Positions 33,476 to 42,393 of a stretch of 64,000 nucleotides of DNA are shown here, piece by piece (the first letter of the stretch is position 1; each line of letters opens with the position of its first letter). Position numbers and translations under genes: made by a program. Origin of the DNA: Bacillota bacterium. GTDB lineage: Bacteria > Bacillota > Clostridia > Oscillospirales > Ruminococcaceae. Location: NCBI GenBank assembly GCA_023433405.1, contig JAEZCT010000015.1, positions 124,001 to 188,000 on the forward strand, read 5' to 3'. Under the pieces are notes generated by a model that was not told the origin of the DNA, did no database searches, and worked only from the letters and a program-made list of their open reading frames with translations.

Positions 33476-35464
33476 ATGAATTTAGAGCAGGCGAAAAAAC
33501 GAGTGGAGGAGCTTAAGCCTCTTTTGGAGGACTATAACTACAGATACTATGTTCTAGATAACCCCGCTGTGGCGGATTTTGAGTATGACGCTCTCTTACA
33601 TGAGCTGATTAACTTGGAAGAGCAGTATCCACAATTGCAAACACCCGATTCTCCCTCCCAACGGGTAGGCGGGAAGGCGCTAAACACCTTTGAAACAGTG
33701 GCACATACCGTACAAATGGGAAGCCTGCAAGACGTATTCTCGTATGAGGAGATAGAGTCTTTTGACCGCCGCGTGCGGGAAACGGTCCCAAACCCCATAT
33801 ATGTGGTGGAGCCGAAGATAGATGGCCTTTCCGTCTCGCTGGAGTACCGCGACGGTCTTTTTGTGCGTGGCTCAACGCGGGGCGATGGCTTTTTGGGGGA
33901 GGATGTGACGGCGAACCTTAAAACAGTTGCCTCCATCCCGCTACGCCTCAAAAAGCCGCTGCCCTTTCTGGAGGTGCGCGGTGAGGTATATATGCCGCGC
34001 AAGAGCTTTGACGAGGTTGTAAAGCGACAGGAGCTGGAGGGAGCGGCGCCCTTTAAAAATCCACGCAATGCCGCCGCGGGTTCTTTGCGGCAAAAGGATT
34101 CCAAGGTAACCGCCACCCGCGGGTTGGATATCTTTGTGTTTAACATTCAGCAGATTGAGGGACAAGCGGTGTCCTCTCATCAGGAATCGCTGGATTTACT
34201 CAAGGCGTTGGGCTTTAAGGTCGTACCCTCCTACAAATCGTTTGGCGAAATCCAAGCGGTAAGCGACGAAATTCGGGCAATTGGTGAGCGGCGCAGCGCT
34301 TATCCCTTCGATATCGACGGCGCGGTAGTTAAGGTAAACAGCTTTGCAGACCGTGAGGCACTGGGCTCAACCTCAAAATTCCCCCGCTGGGCGGTGGCGT
34401 TTAAATATCCGCCGGAGGAAAAGTCGACCAAACTTAACGCCATAGAGATTAACGTTGGCAGAACCGGCGCGCTGACACCAACGGCGGTGTTTGACCCCAT
34501 CACGCTGGCAGGTACGACGGTAAGCCGCGCCGTGCTGCATAACGAGGACTTTATAAAGGAAAAGGATGTCCGCGTCGGCGATACCATTCTGGTGCGCAAG
34601 GCGGGCGATATCATTCCAGAGGTGCTAAGCGTGGTTGAGCGCGGCGAAAATGCCCAGCCCTTTGTCATGCCGACTAGCTGTCCTTCCTGTGGCGCGGAGG
34701 TGTTTCGGGAGGAGGATGAAGTGGTGCTGCGCTGCACAAACCCGGAATGCCCCGCCACCCTCTTAAAAAACCTAGTGCATTTCGTTTCCCGCGACGCGAT
34801 GGATATCGAAGGGCTGGGGCCGGCTGTAATCGAGTCCCTTGCGGCTAATGGGCTTTTGCATTCCGCCGCCGACCTGTACAACCTTTCCGCCGAACAGGTT
34901 TCGAAGCTCGAAAGGCTGGGAGAAAAATCCGCTGCGAACCTGTTAGCCTCCATCACACGCTCCAAATCCGCAGACCTGTCGCGGCTGATCTTTGGTCTTG
35001 GTATACGCAATATCGGGCAAAAGGCCGCACAGCTATTAGCACGCCGATTTAAGAGCATGGATAAGCTTCTGGAGGCAGACTTAGATGATATCGCAGCGAT
35101 TGAGGGCTTTGGCGGAGTTATGGCAGAGAGCACAGTCTCATACTTTGCGCAGGAGGGAACGCGTGACCTCATAGAACGCCTGAAAATGGCGGGTGTGAAC
35201 ATGACCTCTGCCGCAGCGCCCACGGGAGACCGATTCCAAGGGCTGACCTTTGTGTTAACAGGTACGCTGGATAAGCTTTCTCGCAGCGAGGCTACAAAGC
35301 TCATAGAGGATCTGGGAGGGAAGGTTTCTTCCTCGGTCTCCAAAAAGACAAGCTATGTGGTGGCGGGGGAGGAAGCGGGCTCAAAGCTCACAAAGGCCAA
35401 AGAACTTGGCGTGCCGGTATTAACCGGGCAGGAGCTTTTAGCAATGTGCGAAATGTGCGAGTAG
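33476..35464 (+). CDS. ligA: NAD-dependent DNA ligase LigA
   Basis: LigA seals nicks in replication and repair with NAD+ as cofactor. The 662 residues follow the standard order: Ia domain with YRYYVLDNP and SPSQRVG (NAD binding), adenylation domain with the nucleophile Lys 114 in PKIDGLS, an OB-fold with VGRTGALTP, a four-cysteine zinc finger (CPSCG...CTNPECP) near residue 400, helix-hairpin-helix repeats, and a C-terminal BRCT domain from about 590 (TFVLTGTL, KVSSSVSKKTSYVVAG). The length is normal. It heads a probable operon with gatCAB, a common arrangement in this group. Confidence 0.98.
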   Translation: MNLEQAKKRVEELKPLLEDYNYRYYVLDNPAVADFEYDALLHELINLEEQYPQLQTPDSPSQRVGGKALNTFETVAHTVQMGSLQDVFSYEEIESFDRRVRETVPNPIYVVEPKIDGLSVSLEYRDGLFVRGSTRGDGFLGEDVTANLKTVASIPLRLKKPLPFLEVRGEVYMPRKSFDEVVKRQELEGAAPFKNPRNAAAGSLRQKDSKVTATRGLDIFVFNIQQIEGQAVSSHQESLDLLKALGFKVVPSYKSFGEIQAVSDEIRAIGERRSAYPFDIDGAVVKVNSFADREALGSTSKFPRWAVAFKYPPEEKSTKLNAIEINVGRTGALTPTAVFDPITLAGTTVSRAVLHNEDFIKEKDVRVGDTILVRKAGDIIPEVLSVVERGENAQPFVMPTSCPSCGAEVFREEDEVVLRCTNPECPATLLKNLVHFVSRDAMDIEGLGPAVIESLAANGLLHSAADLYNLSAEQVSKLERLGEKSAANLLASITRSKSADLSRLIFGLGIRNIGQKAAQLLARRFKSMDKLLEADLDDIAAIEGFGGVMAESTVSYFAQEGTRDLIERLKMAGVNMTSAAAPTGDRFQGLTFVLTGTLDKLSRSEATKLIEDLGGKVSSSVSKKTSYVVAGEEAGSKLTKAKELGVPVLTGQELLAMCEMCE

Positions 35465-35508
35465 TTTTTTATGAATGGGATAGATAAAACGAGAGGATGA
35501 CAACCAGC

Positions 35509-35781
35509 ATGAATATTGATATTAAAAAGATTGCGAGACTGTCCCGCCTGACCATCGGCGAACAGGATATCCCGCGCTTTGAGCGGGATATGCAAAATAT
35601 TGTGGGGATGGTAGACCGCTTGCCCGACGTTTCGGATATGACGCTTGACCTCGACTCCAGCCGGCCGATGTCCCTTCGTCCCGACCGAGTTGAAGCTTCA
35701 CCATCCCGCAGTGAAATGATGCAAAATGCGCCGCGGGTTGAGGCGGGCTGCTTTGTCGTGCCGAAGGTGGTAGAGGAATAG
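35509..35781 (+). CDS. gatC: Asp-tRNA(Asn)/Glu-tRNA(Gln) amidotransferase subunit C
   Basis: GatC is the small helical subunit that clamps GatA to GatB in the tRNA-dependent amidotransferase. The 90 residues show the usual IKKIARLSRLTIGEQDIPRFERDM opening and the C-terminal LRPDRVEASPSRSEMMQNAP loop that reaches the GatA tunnel, ending in FVVPKVVE. ATG 35509 is preferred to ATG 35497, since GAGAGG abuts the latter. It lies 44 bp after ligA. Confidence 0.93.
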   Translation: MNIDIKKIARLSRLTIGEQDIPRFERDMQNIVGMVDRLPDVSDMTLDLDSSRPMSLRPDRVEASPSRSEMMQNAPRVEAGCFVVPKVVEE

Positions 35782-35862
35782 CGGCTGGGTTACAAAGCCT
35801 GATCATGTAAAACAGGCGTAAAAGGCCTTGAATAATCTGGTGGAAAGGCAAGGAACGAACCA

Positions 35863-37332
35863 ATGGAATTGTATGAACTGACGGCCACTCAGCTTTCAGA
35901 AAAGCTGAAAAGAAAAGAATGCTCGGCGGTGGAGGCGGCACAATCGGTATTTTCCCGCATCGACGAGGTTGAGGGCGATGTACTGGCGTATCTTGCCGTA
36001 ACCAAGGAAGAAGCGCTGGCCAACGCAAAGGCGGTGGATGATAAGCGCGCAAAAAACGAGCCACTGTCCGCTTTGGCGGGAATTCCCACCGGCGTAAAGG
36101 ATAACATATGCACCAAGGATATTCTCACCACCTGTGCCTCCAAGATGCTTTGCAACTTCCGCCCTCCCTATAACGCTACGGTAGTGGAAAAGCTTGTTCA
36201 AAGCGGCGCGGTGATAACCGGCAAGCTCAACCTGGACGAATTTGCCATGGGCTCCTCCTGTGAGAACTCCTTTTTTCAAATAACCAAAAACCCTCATGAT
36301 CTTACCCGCATTCCCGGCGGCTCTTCGGGAGGCAGTGCGGCGGCGGTCGCGGCGGGTGAGGCGTTTTTGTCTCTTGGCTCCGATACGGGAGGTTCCATTC
36401 GTATGCCCGCGTCTTACTGCGGTATAGTGGGGTTAAAGCCCACCTATGGCAGCGTATCGCGCTATGGCTTAGTGGCCTTTGCGTCCTCTCTGGATCAAAT
36501 TGGCCCCCTGGGCCGAAGCGTTGAGGATGTAGCGCTCCTATACGGGGCAATCTGCGGACACGATGAACGGGACGCGACAAGCGCTGCGCGGGATTACCCC
36601 TACTTTTCCAAGATCAGACCCGAAAACGCAAAGGGACTGGTAATCGGTCTGCCCAAGGAATACTTTGGCGAGGGTGTGGACGATGAGGTTAAAGCGGCGG
36701 TTACCGAAGCGGTAAAGCTTTTAGAGGGCGCTGGCGCTACGGTAAGGCATATCTCTCTGCCAAGCACCGACAACGCGCTCTCCGCCTATTATGTAATCTC
36801 CTCCGCGGAGGCATCCTCAAATCTCGCGCGGTTTGACGGTGTAAAATACGGTTACCGTGCCGAGGAGTTTAACGGCCTTGTGGATATGTATGAAAAGACC
36901 CGCAGCGAGGGCTTTGGCGACGAGGTCAAGCGGCGCATTATGCTTGGCACCTTTGTGTTAAGCTCCGGCTACTACGACGCGTACTATAATAAGGCTAAGC
37001 TCTTCCAAAAGAAGATAGCGGCGGAGTTTGCGCAGGCCTTTATGGGCTGCGACATTATTGTAACCCCTACAGCACCCGATACCGCGTTCCCGATTGGGGC
37101 AAAAACAAGCGATCCGGTTAAGATGTATGCCTCAGATATTTGCACCGTTACAGTAAATATTGCCGGCCTGCCCGCTATATCCGTCCCCTGCGGCAAGGAT
37201 TTAAACGGGCTGCCGGTGGGAATGCAGATTATCGGACCCAAGTTTTCAGAACAGCGGCTGTTTGATGCGGCGGCACTTGTGCAAAACCTGACCGGCGGAC
37301 CTCAAAAGGTTGCCGTGCTTAAAAAGGTATAA
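35863..37332 (+). CDS. gatA: Asp-tRNA(Asn)/Glu-tRNA(Gln) amidotransferase subunit A
   Basis: GatA is the amidase-signature subunit that releases ammonia from glutamine or asparagine. The 489 residues carry the Ser-cisSer-Lys triad: Lys in GVKDNIC near residue 77, the first Ser in PGGSSGGSAAAVA near 152 and the nucleophile Ser in GSDTGGSIRMPA near 176. The C-terminal NIAGLPAISVPCG segment is also typical. AAGGAACG precedes the ATG. It is placed 81 bp after gatC and 45 bp before gatB, so the three subunits are made together. Confidence 0.97.
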   Translation: MELYELTATQLSEKLKRKECSAVEAAQSVFSRIDEVEGDVLAYLAVTKEEALANAKAVDDKRAKNEPLSALAGIPTGVKDNICTKDILTTCASKMLCNFRPPYNATVVEKLVQSGAVITGKLNLDEFAMGSSCENSFFQITKNPHDLTRIPGGSSGGSAAAVAAGEAFLSLGSDTGGSIRMPASYCGIVGLKPTYGSVSRYGLVAFASSLDQIGPLGRSVEDVALLYGAICGHDERDATSAARDYPYFSKIRPENAKGLVIGLPKEYFGEGVDDEVKAAVTEAVKLLEGAGATVRHISLPSTDNALSAYYVISSAEASSNLARFDGVKYGYRAEEFNGLVDMYEKTRSEGFGDEVKRRIMLGTFVLSSGYYDAYYNKAKLFQKKIAAEFAQAFMGCDIIVTPTAPDTAFPIGAKTSDPVKMYASDICTVTVNIAGLPAISVPCGKDLNGLPVGMQIIGPKFSEQRLFDAAALVQNLTGGPQKVAVLKKV

Positions 37333-37377
37333 TCGTATTTTTGCAAAACGAATTTCAAAAAGGACGGTGTTCTTAAT

Positions 37378-38814
37378 ATGCAAAACGAATATGAGGTTGT
37401 AATCGGCCTTGAGATGCACGCCGAGCTCAACACAAAAACAAAGATATACTGCTCCTGTAAAAACGCGTTTGGCGGTGAGGTAAACACGAATGTTTGCCCT
37501 GTCTGCGCCGGTATGCCGGGTACACTGCCAACGCTTAACGAGCAGGTGGTGACCTCCGCCGTTCGGATGGGTCACGCCCTCAACTGCACCATCAATAACA
37601 TATGCAAGCAGGACAGAAAAAGCTATTTTTATCCTGACCTGCCCAAAGCATATCAGATATCCCAGTACGACATTCCCTTGTGCGAACACGGTTATCTGGA
37701 CGTGCTGGTAGAGGGTAAGGAGAAGCGTGTTGGAATCACGCGCCTTCACATTGAGGAGGACGCGGGAAAGCTGCTTCACGACGACAGCTTTTCGGGATCT
37801 CTGGTTGACTTTAATCGCTGCGGCGTGCCCCTTATCGAGATTGTTTCAGAGCCTGATATGCGCAGCGCCGCCGAAGCCAAGGCGTACCTTGATACCATGC
37901 GCTCCATTTTGCAATACCTGGATATCTCTGACTGCAAGATGCAGGAGGGTTCCATTCGCTGCGATGTCAATGTTTCGGTGCGCAAAATGGGTGCGACGGA
38001 GTATGGCACAAGGGTGGAGATGAAAAACGTCAACGGATTTTCAAACACCATGCGCGCCATCGAGTACGAATCCCGCCGCCAGATTGAGGCAATTGAGAAC
38101 GGCGAGGTCATCCATCAGGAAACCCGTCGCTGGGACGACGCAAAGGGGAAAAACGTTTTGCTGCGCAGCAAAGAGGACGCGATGGATTACCGCTATTTTC
38201 CCGATCCTGACCTTGGAACTATCGTTGTAACCGAGGAAACCGTCCGAGCGCTTAAGGAAAGCTTGCCGGAGCTGCCCAACAAAAAGCGTATGCGCTATAT
38301 CAAAGACTTCGCGTTGCCGGAGTTTGAGGCGGGTCTTCTGGTGGAAAGCCCCGAAAAGGCAGCCTTTTTTGAGGAATGCGTCGCGCTTGACCGCTGCCAG
38401 CCCAAGAATATTCTTAACTGGCTTATTGGTGACGTCACAAGAATCCTCAACGAGCGCGGCTGCGATCTTGGCGGGATAAAACTAAGACCCGACGGTCTTA
38501 CGGCGATGATTGCCCTGATAGAAAAAGGAGAAATCTCAAGCACCGCGGGAAAAACAGTACTGGAAGAGCTTGTGAACCGGGAGGTTAACCCCCAAGAGGT
38601 TGTGCGTGAAAAGGGCCTCGCCCAAATCAGCGACACCACCGCGCTGGAGGCGGTGGTGAAAGAGGTTCTTGCCGCAAACGAAAAGTCGGTGGCGGATTAT
38701 AAGAACGGTAAAAGCAACGCGCTGGGGTATCTGGTCGGTCAGTGTATGCGGGCATCAAAAGGACAGGGAAACCCCACCATCATGCGTGATATCCTGCTTT
38801 CGCTCATCGGCTGA
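37378..38814 (+). CDS. gatB: Asp-tRNA(Asn)/Glu-tRNA(Gln) amidotransferase subunit B
   Basis: GatB phosphorylates the misacylated Glu- or Asp-tRNA and amidates it with ammonia from GatA. The 478 residues start with VVIGLEMHAELNTKTKIYCSC, followed by the zinc-site CPVCAGMPG, the ATP-site DLPKAYQISQYD and THE LHIEEDAGK magnesium region, the KNVNGFSNT block and a C-terminal YqeY-like tRNA-binding tail. A separate AsnRS (asnS) occurs 4 kb downstream, so in this organism the complex most likely serves Gln-tRNA(Gln). It is the last gene of the ligA-gat group. Confidence 0.97.
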   Translation: MQNEYEVVIGLEMHAELNTKTKIYCSCKNAFGGEVNTNVCPVCAGMPGTLPTLNEQVVTSAVRMGHALNCTINNICKQDRKSYFYPDLPKAYQISQYDIPLCEHGYLDVLVEGKEKRVGITRLHIEEDAGKLLHDDSFSGSLVDFNRCGVPLIEIVSEPDMRSAAEAKAYLDTMRSILQYLDISDCKMQEGSIRCDVNVSVRKMGATEYGTRVEMKNVNGFSNTMRAIEYESRRQIEAIENGEVIHQETRRWDDAKGKNVLLRSKEDAMDYRYFPDPDLGTIVVTEETVRALKESLPELPNKKRMRYIKDFALPEFEAGLLVESPEKAAFFEECVALDRCQPKNILNWLIGDVTRILNERGCDLGGIKLRPDGLTAMIALIEKGEISSTAGKTVLEELVNREVNPQEVVREKGLAQISDTTALEAVVKEVLAANEKSVADYKNGKSNALGYLVGQCMRASKGQGNPTIMRDILLSLIG

Positions 38815-38942
38815 CAATAATCAAGCAGGCACGGGTATTTTTGGGCTTCGTATGGAATATACTTCATTGTGTAATTGTACCGGTTATTTGGTTATGCCTG
38901 TAACGAATGATAGGGCATACATTTTCGGGGAGTGTGACTCGT

Positions 38943-39797
38943 ATGGCCGAAAACGGCAGGGCGCAGTACCGGGGAAGATCAGCGCACGGTGTTAATTCCG
39001 CAAATATCAGAGCTGAAAAATCAAACACAGAGCCTAGCTACACGCGCATCATAATGCTTGAGTTGTTTTTGTGTGTGCTCATCCTGCTTTCCGTGCTTGC
39101 GGTAAAGCAGTTTGGCGGTAAGGCCATGGACGTTCTCAAGGCATCTTACCAAGAGATTGTGGGAGACAGCACCACGGGACAGATTATTAACGAAAACCTG
39201 CAAGCCATTCAACAGGCGGCAGCGCAAACCTTTTCTTCCTTCGGTCAACCAGAACAACAAATGAAACAAACAGGCATGGATAATGAAATGCCTGTTTGTT
39301 CTTTTATAAGGACCTTGTCCGCCCGGCGTATGCGGGCACCGGCAGGGACGACGGTTTCCCCAATTTTTGTGTTTGGCTCAATGCTGGTGCCCGTGGAGGG
39401 CGGCAGTCTCAGCTGCGGGTTCGGCTACCGTATCCATCCAATCACCCACAAAAGCGATTTTCACACGGGTATAGATATCGCGGCGCCAAGAGGCACGCGC
39501 ATTATGGCGGCGCTGAGCGGGACAGTAAAAGAGATTAAGTGGTCGGATATCTACGGAAACACGGTGGTGCTCGATCATGGCGCGTCCTTTTATACCATCT
39601 ACAGCCACTGCGAAAAGATTGTAGCTCCCCTTGGCGCACGGCTTAAGGCAGGGGAGACGATTGCGTTCGTGGGTGATACCGGACTTGCCACCGGACCTCA
39701 TTTGCATTTTGAGATGCAAAAAGACGGGCTCTCCGCAGATCCGATGTGGGTAACCCAATTCCGTATATTTGACACGGAGGGGACAAATGTGTTTTAA
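38943..39797 (+). CDS. M23-family (LytM) membrane protein, SpoIVFA-like
   Basis: A 284-residue type II membrane protein: a polar N-terminus, one membrane helix (about residues 38-54, MLELFLCVLILLSVLAV), a linker, and a LytM/M23 domain from about 155. Zinc ligands look intact (HTGIDIAAPRG, then GPHLHFEM). Paired upstream of a site-2 protease gene, it corresponds to SpoIVFA, which tethers and inhibits SpoIVFB until the pro-sigma-K checkpoint is passed. ATG 38943 follows GGGGAG by 10 bases. Oddly, a 13-bp perfect hairpin with a CTTTT tail lies inside the frame at 39265-39306. It overlaps the next gene by 11 bp. Confidence 0.8.
   Translation: MAENGRAQYRGRSAHGVNSANIRAEKSNTEPSYTRIIMLELFLCVLILLSVLAVKQFGGKAMDVLKASYQEIVGDSTTGQIINENLQAIQQAAAQTFSSFGQPEQQMKQTGMDNEMPVCSFIRTLSARRMRAPAGTTVSPIFVFGSMLVPVEGGSLSCGFGYRIHPITHKSDFHTGIDIAAPRGTRIMAALSGTVKEIKWSDIYGNTVVLDHGASFYTIYSHCEKIVAPLGARLKAGETIAFVGDTGLATGPHLHFEMQKDGLSADPMWVTQFRIFDTEGTNVF
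39265..39306 (+). terminator. Terminator-like hairpin inside the spoIVFA-like frame
   Basis: AACAAACAGGCAT (39265-39277) pairs perfectly with ATGCCTGTTTGTT (39288-39300) around a 10-nt loop, and CTTTTATAA follows. In shape it is an intrinsic terminator, yet it lies in the linker between the membrane helix and the LytM domain. Confidence 0.5.
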
Positions 39798-40410
39798 TTT
39801 TTGCGGGATACGTTTTGAGTTTAAGTTTCTTTTTTTTGCCGCCGTAACCCTGTTGCTGTTTATTGACCGCAGCGGGGTAGCGCTTTGTGCCTTTCTGTCG
39901 TCGGCAGCCCATGAACTTGCTCATCTGGCCGCGTTATTTTCGGTGCGTGCGAATGTAACCGCGGTAACCTTTGAATTATTCGGCATAAGGATTGACCGAA
40001 TGGATGCATTGCTGTTTTGGGAGGAGCTGGCAGTGCTGATGGCAGGGCCGACGGTAAATCTTGTGTTGTTTTTGCTTTGCGGCAGTGTAAATAATTCCTC
40101 GGTTAACCTCATTGCCGCAGTCAATCTAAGCATCGGCCTGTTTAATCTCCTGCCGGTGGGCGCGCTGGATGGCGGGAAGGCGGCGAACCTGATTTTTGTT
40201 CGTATGCTTGGTGAAAGCAAGGGTAAAGTCGCGTCACTTGCCATTTCGCTCGCAGTCGTGTTACCCATTATAGGAGTGGGGCTTTATCTGGCAGTGCAGC
40301 CTATGCGTAATGTTTCGCTGCTTGTCGTAGGTGTGTTTTTAGTTTGTGACCTTGCTGCTGGTTTTTGGTCCGGTTTCAAGTCAAAACTATCTCCGCGGCA
40401 ATTGTCATAG
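39787..40410 (+). CDS. M50 site-2 protease, SpoIVFB-like
   Basis: A 207-residue intramembrane zinc protease. The HExxH motif reads HELAH near residue 47 in the second membrane segment, and the third zinc ligand Asp lies in NLLPVGALDGGKAA near 125. In between, ELAVLMAGPTVNLVLF is the family's second conserved helix. In B. subtilis SpoIVFB cleaves pro-sigma-K in the mother cell. The adjacent SpoIVFA-like gene supports that role. ATG 39787, inside the end of the upstream gene, is preferred because GGAGGGG is just upstream; ATG 39769 would be a longer choice. Translation is probably coupled. Confidence 0.87.
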   Translation: MCFNFCGIRFEFKFLFFAAVTLLLFIDRSGVALCAFLSSAAHELAHLAALFSVRANVTAVTFELFGIRIDRMDALLFWEELAVLMAGPTVNLVLFLLCGSVNNSSVNLIAAVNLSIGLFNLLPVGALDGGKAANLIFVRMLGESKGKVASLAISLAVVLPIIGVGLYLAVQPMRNVSLLVVGVFLVCDLAAGFWSGFKSKLSPRQLS

Positions 40411-40545
40411 CGGTAACTTTCGTATATAATTTTATTTTAGGATGTTTTTTGCAATTTCTATTTTTGCAGCAGTAAAGTTTGCTAACACAACCACTTAAAA
40501 CGGACTTTTGCTTTGGCAACAACGGCTGAAAGGAATACCAGAAAA

Positions 40546-42393
40546 ATGATGAATTTAAAGGATAGGCTTGACGGCTTTCTCACCTCGGTGGAGCGCCCCG
40601 CGCGTTACATCGGCGGGGAGCTGAACAGTGTGATTAAAAAACCGGAGAACGTAAAACTGCGCTTTGCGTTTTGCTTTCCCGACACCTATGAAATCGGGAT
40701 GTCGCACCTTGGCATGAAGATACTCTACTCTCTGCTCAACCGCAGAACCGATATCTGGTGCGAGCGGGTATTCGCCCCTTGGCTTGATATGCGCGAAGAA
40801 ATGCTCAGCCGAAATATCCCTCTGTATGGACTCGAAAGCTTAGAGCCCATAGCCGGGTTTGACTTAATCGGCTTTTCTTTGCAGTATGAATTAAGCTATA
40901 CCAATGTGCTGTATATGCTGGGGCTTGCGAAAATTCCCCTGCGAAGCGCCGATCGCGACGCTCTTTCCCCCTTAATTGTTGCCGGCGGTCCCTGTACCTG
41001 CAACCCGGAACCAATGGCGGATTTCATCGATTTGTTTATGTTGGGCGAGGGAGAGGAGCACATACTCGCCTTATGCGACCTGTATATTGACGCGAAGGCG
41101 CAGGGGCTTTCCAAGCGGGAATTTTTAAAACGAGCAGCGCACATCGAGGGGGTGTACGTTCCGTCGCTGTATCAGGTGGAGTATCATGCGGATGGTACCG
41201 TCGCCGCTGTTGATAGCCTTGAAGATGCGCCAATGCCGGTGCGCAAGGCCATCATCAAAGACTTAGACGCAGTTTATTATCCCGCGGAGTTTGTGGTGCC
41301 TTACACCAGCATTGTTCACGACCGCGCTCAGCTTGAGGTGATGCGCGGCTGCCTGCGCGGCTGTCGTTTTTGTCAGGCGGGCTTTATTTACCGCCCGCTC
41401 AGGGAAAAGAAGAGCGAGACACTAAACCAAAATGCCCGCAATTTATGTCAAAGCACAGGGTATGAGGAGCTTTCGCTTGCTTCTTTGAGCACCAGTGATT
41501 ACTCCAAGTTGCAGGAGCTTCTCTCTGAGCTTATCGACTGGACAAGCGATGACAAGGTGAGCCTTTCCTTACCCAGCCTTCGTATTGATAACTTCTCAGA
41601 GGAGTTGCTCGAAAAGGTCAAAAAGGTGCGAAAAACCGGCCTGACCTTCGCGCCCGAAGCTGGTACACAGCGGCTGCGGGATGTGATTAACAAAAATATC
41701 ACCGAGGATGAGATTATGAACACCTGCAAGCTTGCGTTTGAGGGCGGCTACCTGAACGTGAAGCTATACTTTATGCTGGGGCTGCCCACCGAAACCGAGG
41801 AGGATATTGTTGGCATAGCCGAGCTTGCCCAGCGAATTGTGGAGTTATTTTACAGCCTGCCCTCAAAGCCGAAGGGTAAGGGGGTTAATGTGAGTGTCAG
41901 CCTTGCGACCTTTGTACCAAAGCCCTTTACGCCCTTTGAGTTTGAACCTCAGGATACCCGGGACATGATACAGTTTAAGCAAACCCTGTTGCGAAAAAGT
42001 GTGGGCAGCCGCAAGGTGTCGGTAGGCTGGCATACCGTAGATGTTAGCATCCTGGAGGCGGTGCTTGCGAGAGGAGATCGCAGGCTGGGAGCTGTAATAG
42101 AGGACGCATACCGGCACGGCTGCTTCTTTGACAGCTGGGACGAATGCTTCTCGTTTGAGCGGTGGATGGAGGCGATGAAGAACGCGGGGCTTGACCCCGC
42201 CTTTTACGCGAACCGCACCCGTTCCTACAATGAGGTGCTGCCGTGGGATCATCTTGATTACTACATTGACAAGGATTTTCTGGTGCGCGAGAACCTGACA
42301 GCGCGGGCAAGCAAAACCACGCCGCACTGCCGTCAGGCATGTGCCGGCTGCGGTGCGCTGCGTGAGGGAGTGGGGGTTTGTGTAGAACGATGA
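40546..42393 (+). CDS. Radical SAM protein with B12-binding-like domain (TIGR03960 type)
   Basis: A 615-residue protein. The N-terminal B12-binding-like domain (FPDTYEIGMSHLGMKIL near residue 43) precedes a radical-SAM core with the cluster motif C-x3-C-x2-C in RGCLRGCRFCQAG near residue 270. FAPEAGTQRLRDVINKN and YFMLGLPTETEEDI follow as SAM-barrel elements. The group is widespread in Clostridia and Cyanobacteria, and its reaction is not known. The stop overlaps the next gene by 4 bases (ATGA), so the two products are made in step and likely work together. ATG 40546 follows AAAGGA by 11 bases; a TTG at 40513 is the alternative. Confidence 0.88.
   Translation: MMNLKDRLDGFLTSVERPARYIGGELNSVIKKPENVKLRFAFCFPDTYEIGMSHLGMKILYSLLNRRTDIWCERVFAPWLDMREEMLSRNIPLYGLESLEPIAGFDLIGFSLQYELSYTNVLYMLGLAKIPLRSADRDALSPLIVAGGPCTCNPEPMADFIDLFMLGEGEEHILALCDLYIDAKAQGLSKREFLKRAAHIEGVYVPSLYQVEYHADGTVAAVDSLEDAPMPVRKAIIKDLDAVYYPAEFVVPYTSIVHDRAQLEVMRGCLRGCRFCQAGFIYRPLREKKSETLNQNARNLCQSTGYEELSLASLSTSDYSKLQELLSELIDWTSDDKVSLSLPSLRIDNFSEELLEKVKKVRKTGLTFAPEAGTQRLRDVINKNITEDEIMNTCKLAFEGGYLNVKLYFMLGLPTETEEDIVGIAELAQRIVELFYSLPSKPKGKGVNVSVSLATFVPKPFTPFEFEPQDTRDMIQFKQTLLRKSVGSRKVSVGWHTVDVSILEAVLARGDRRLGAVIEDAYRHGCFFDSWDECFSFERWMEAMKNAGLDPAFYANRTRSYNEVLPWDHLDYYIDKDFLVRENLTARASKTTPHCRQACAGCGALREGVGVCVER

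Noticed and set aside
34300..35343. Minus-strand frame of 347 codons
   Set aside because: It is antisense to ligA and Ser/Arg-rich, the usual composition of a shadow of a GC-rich gene.
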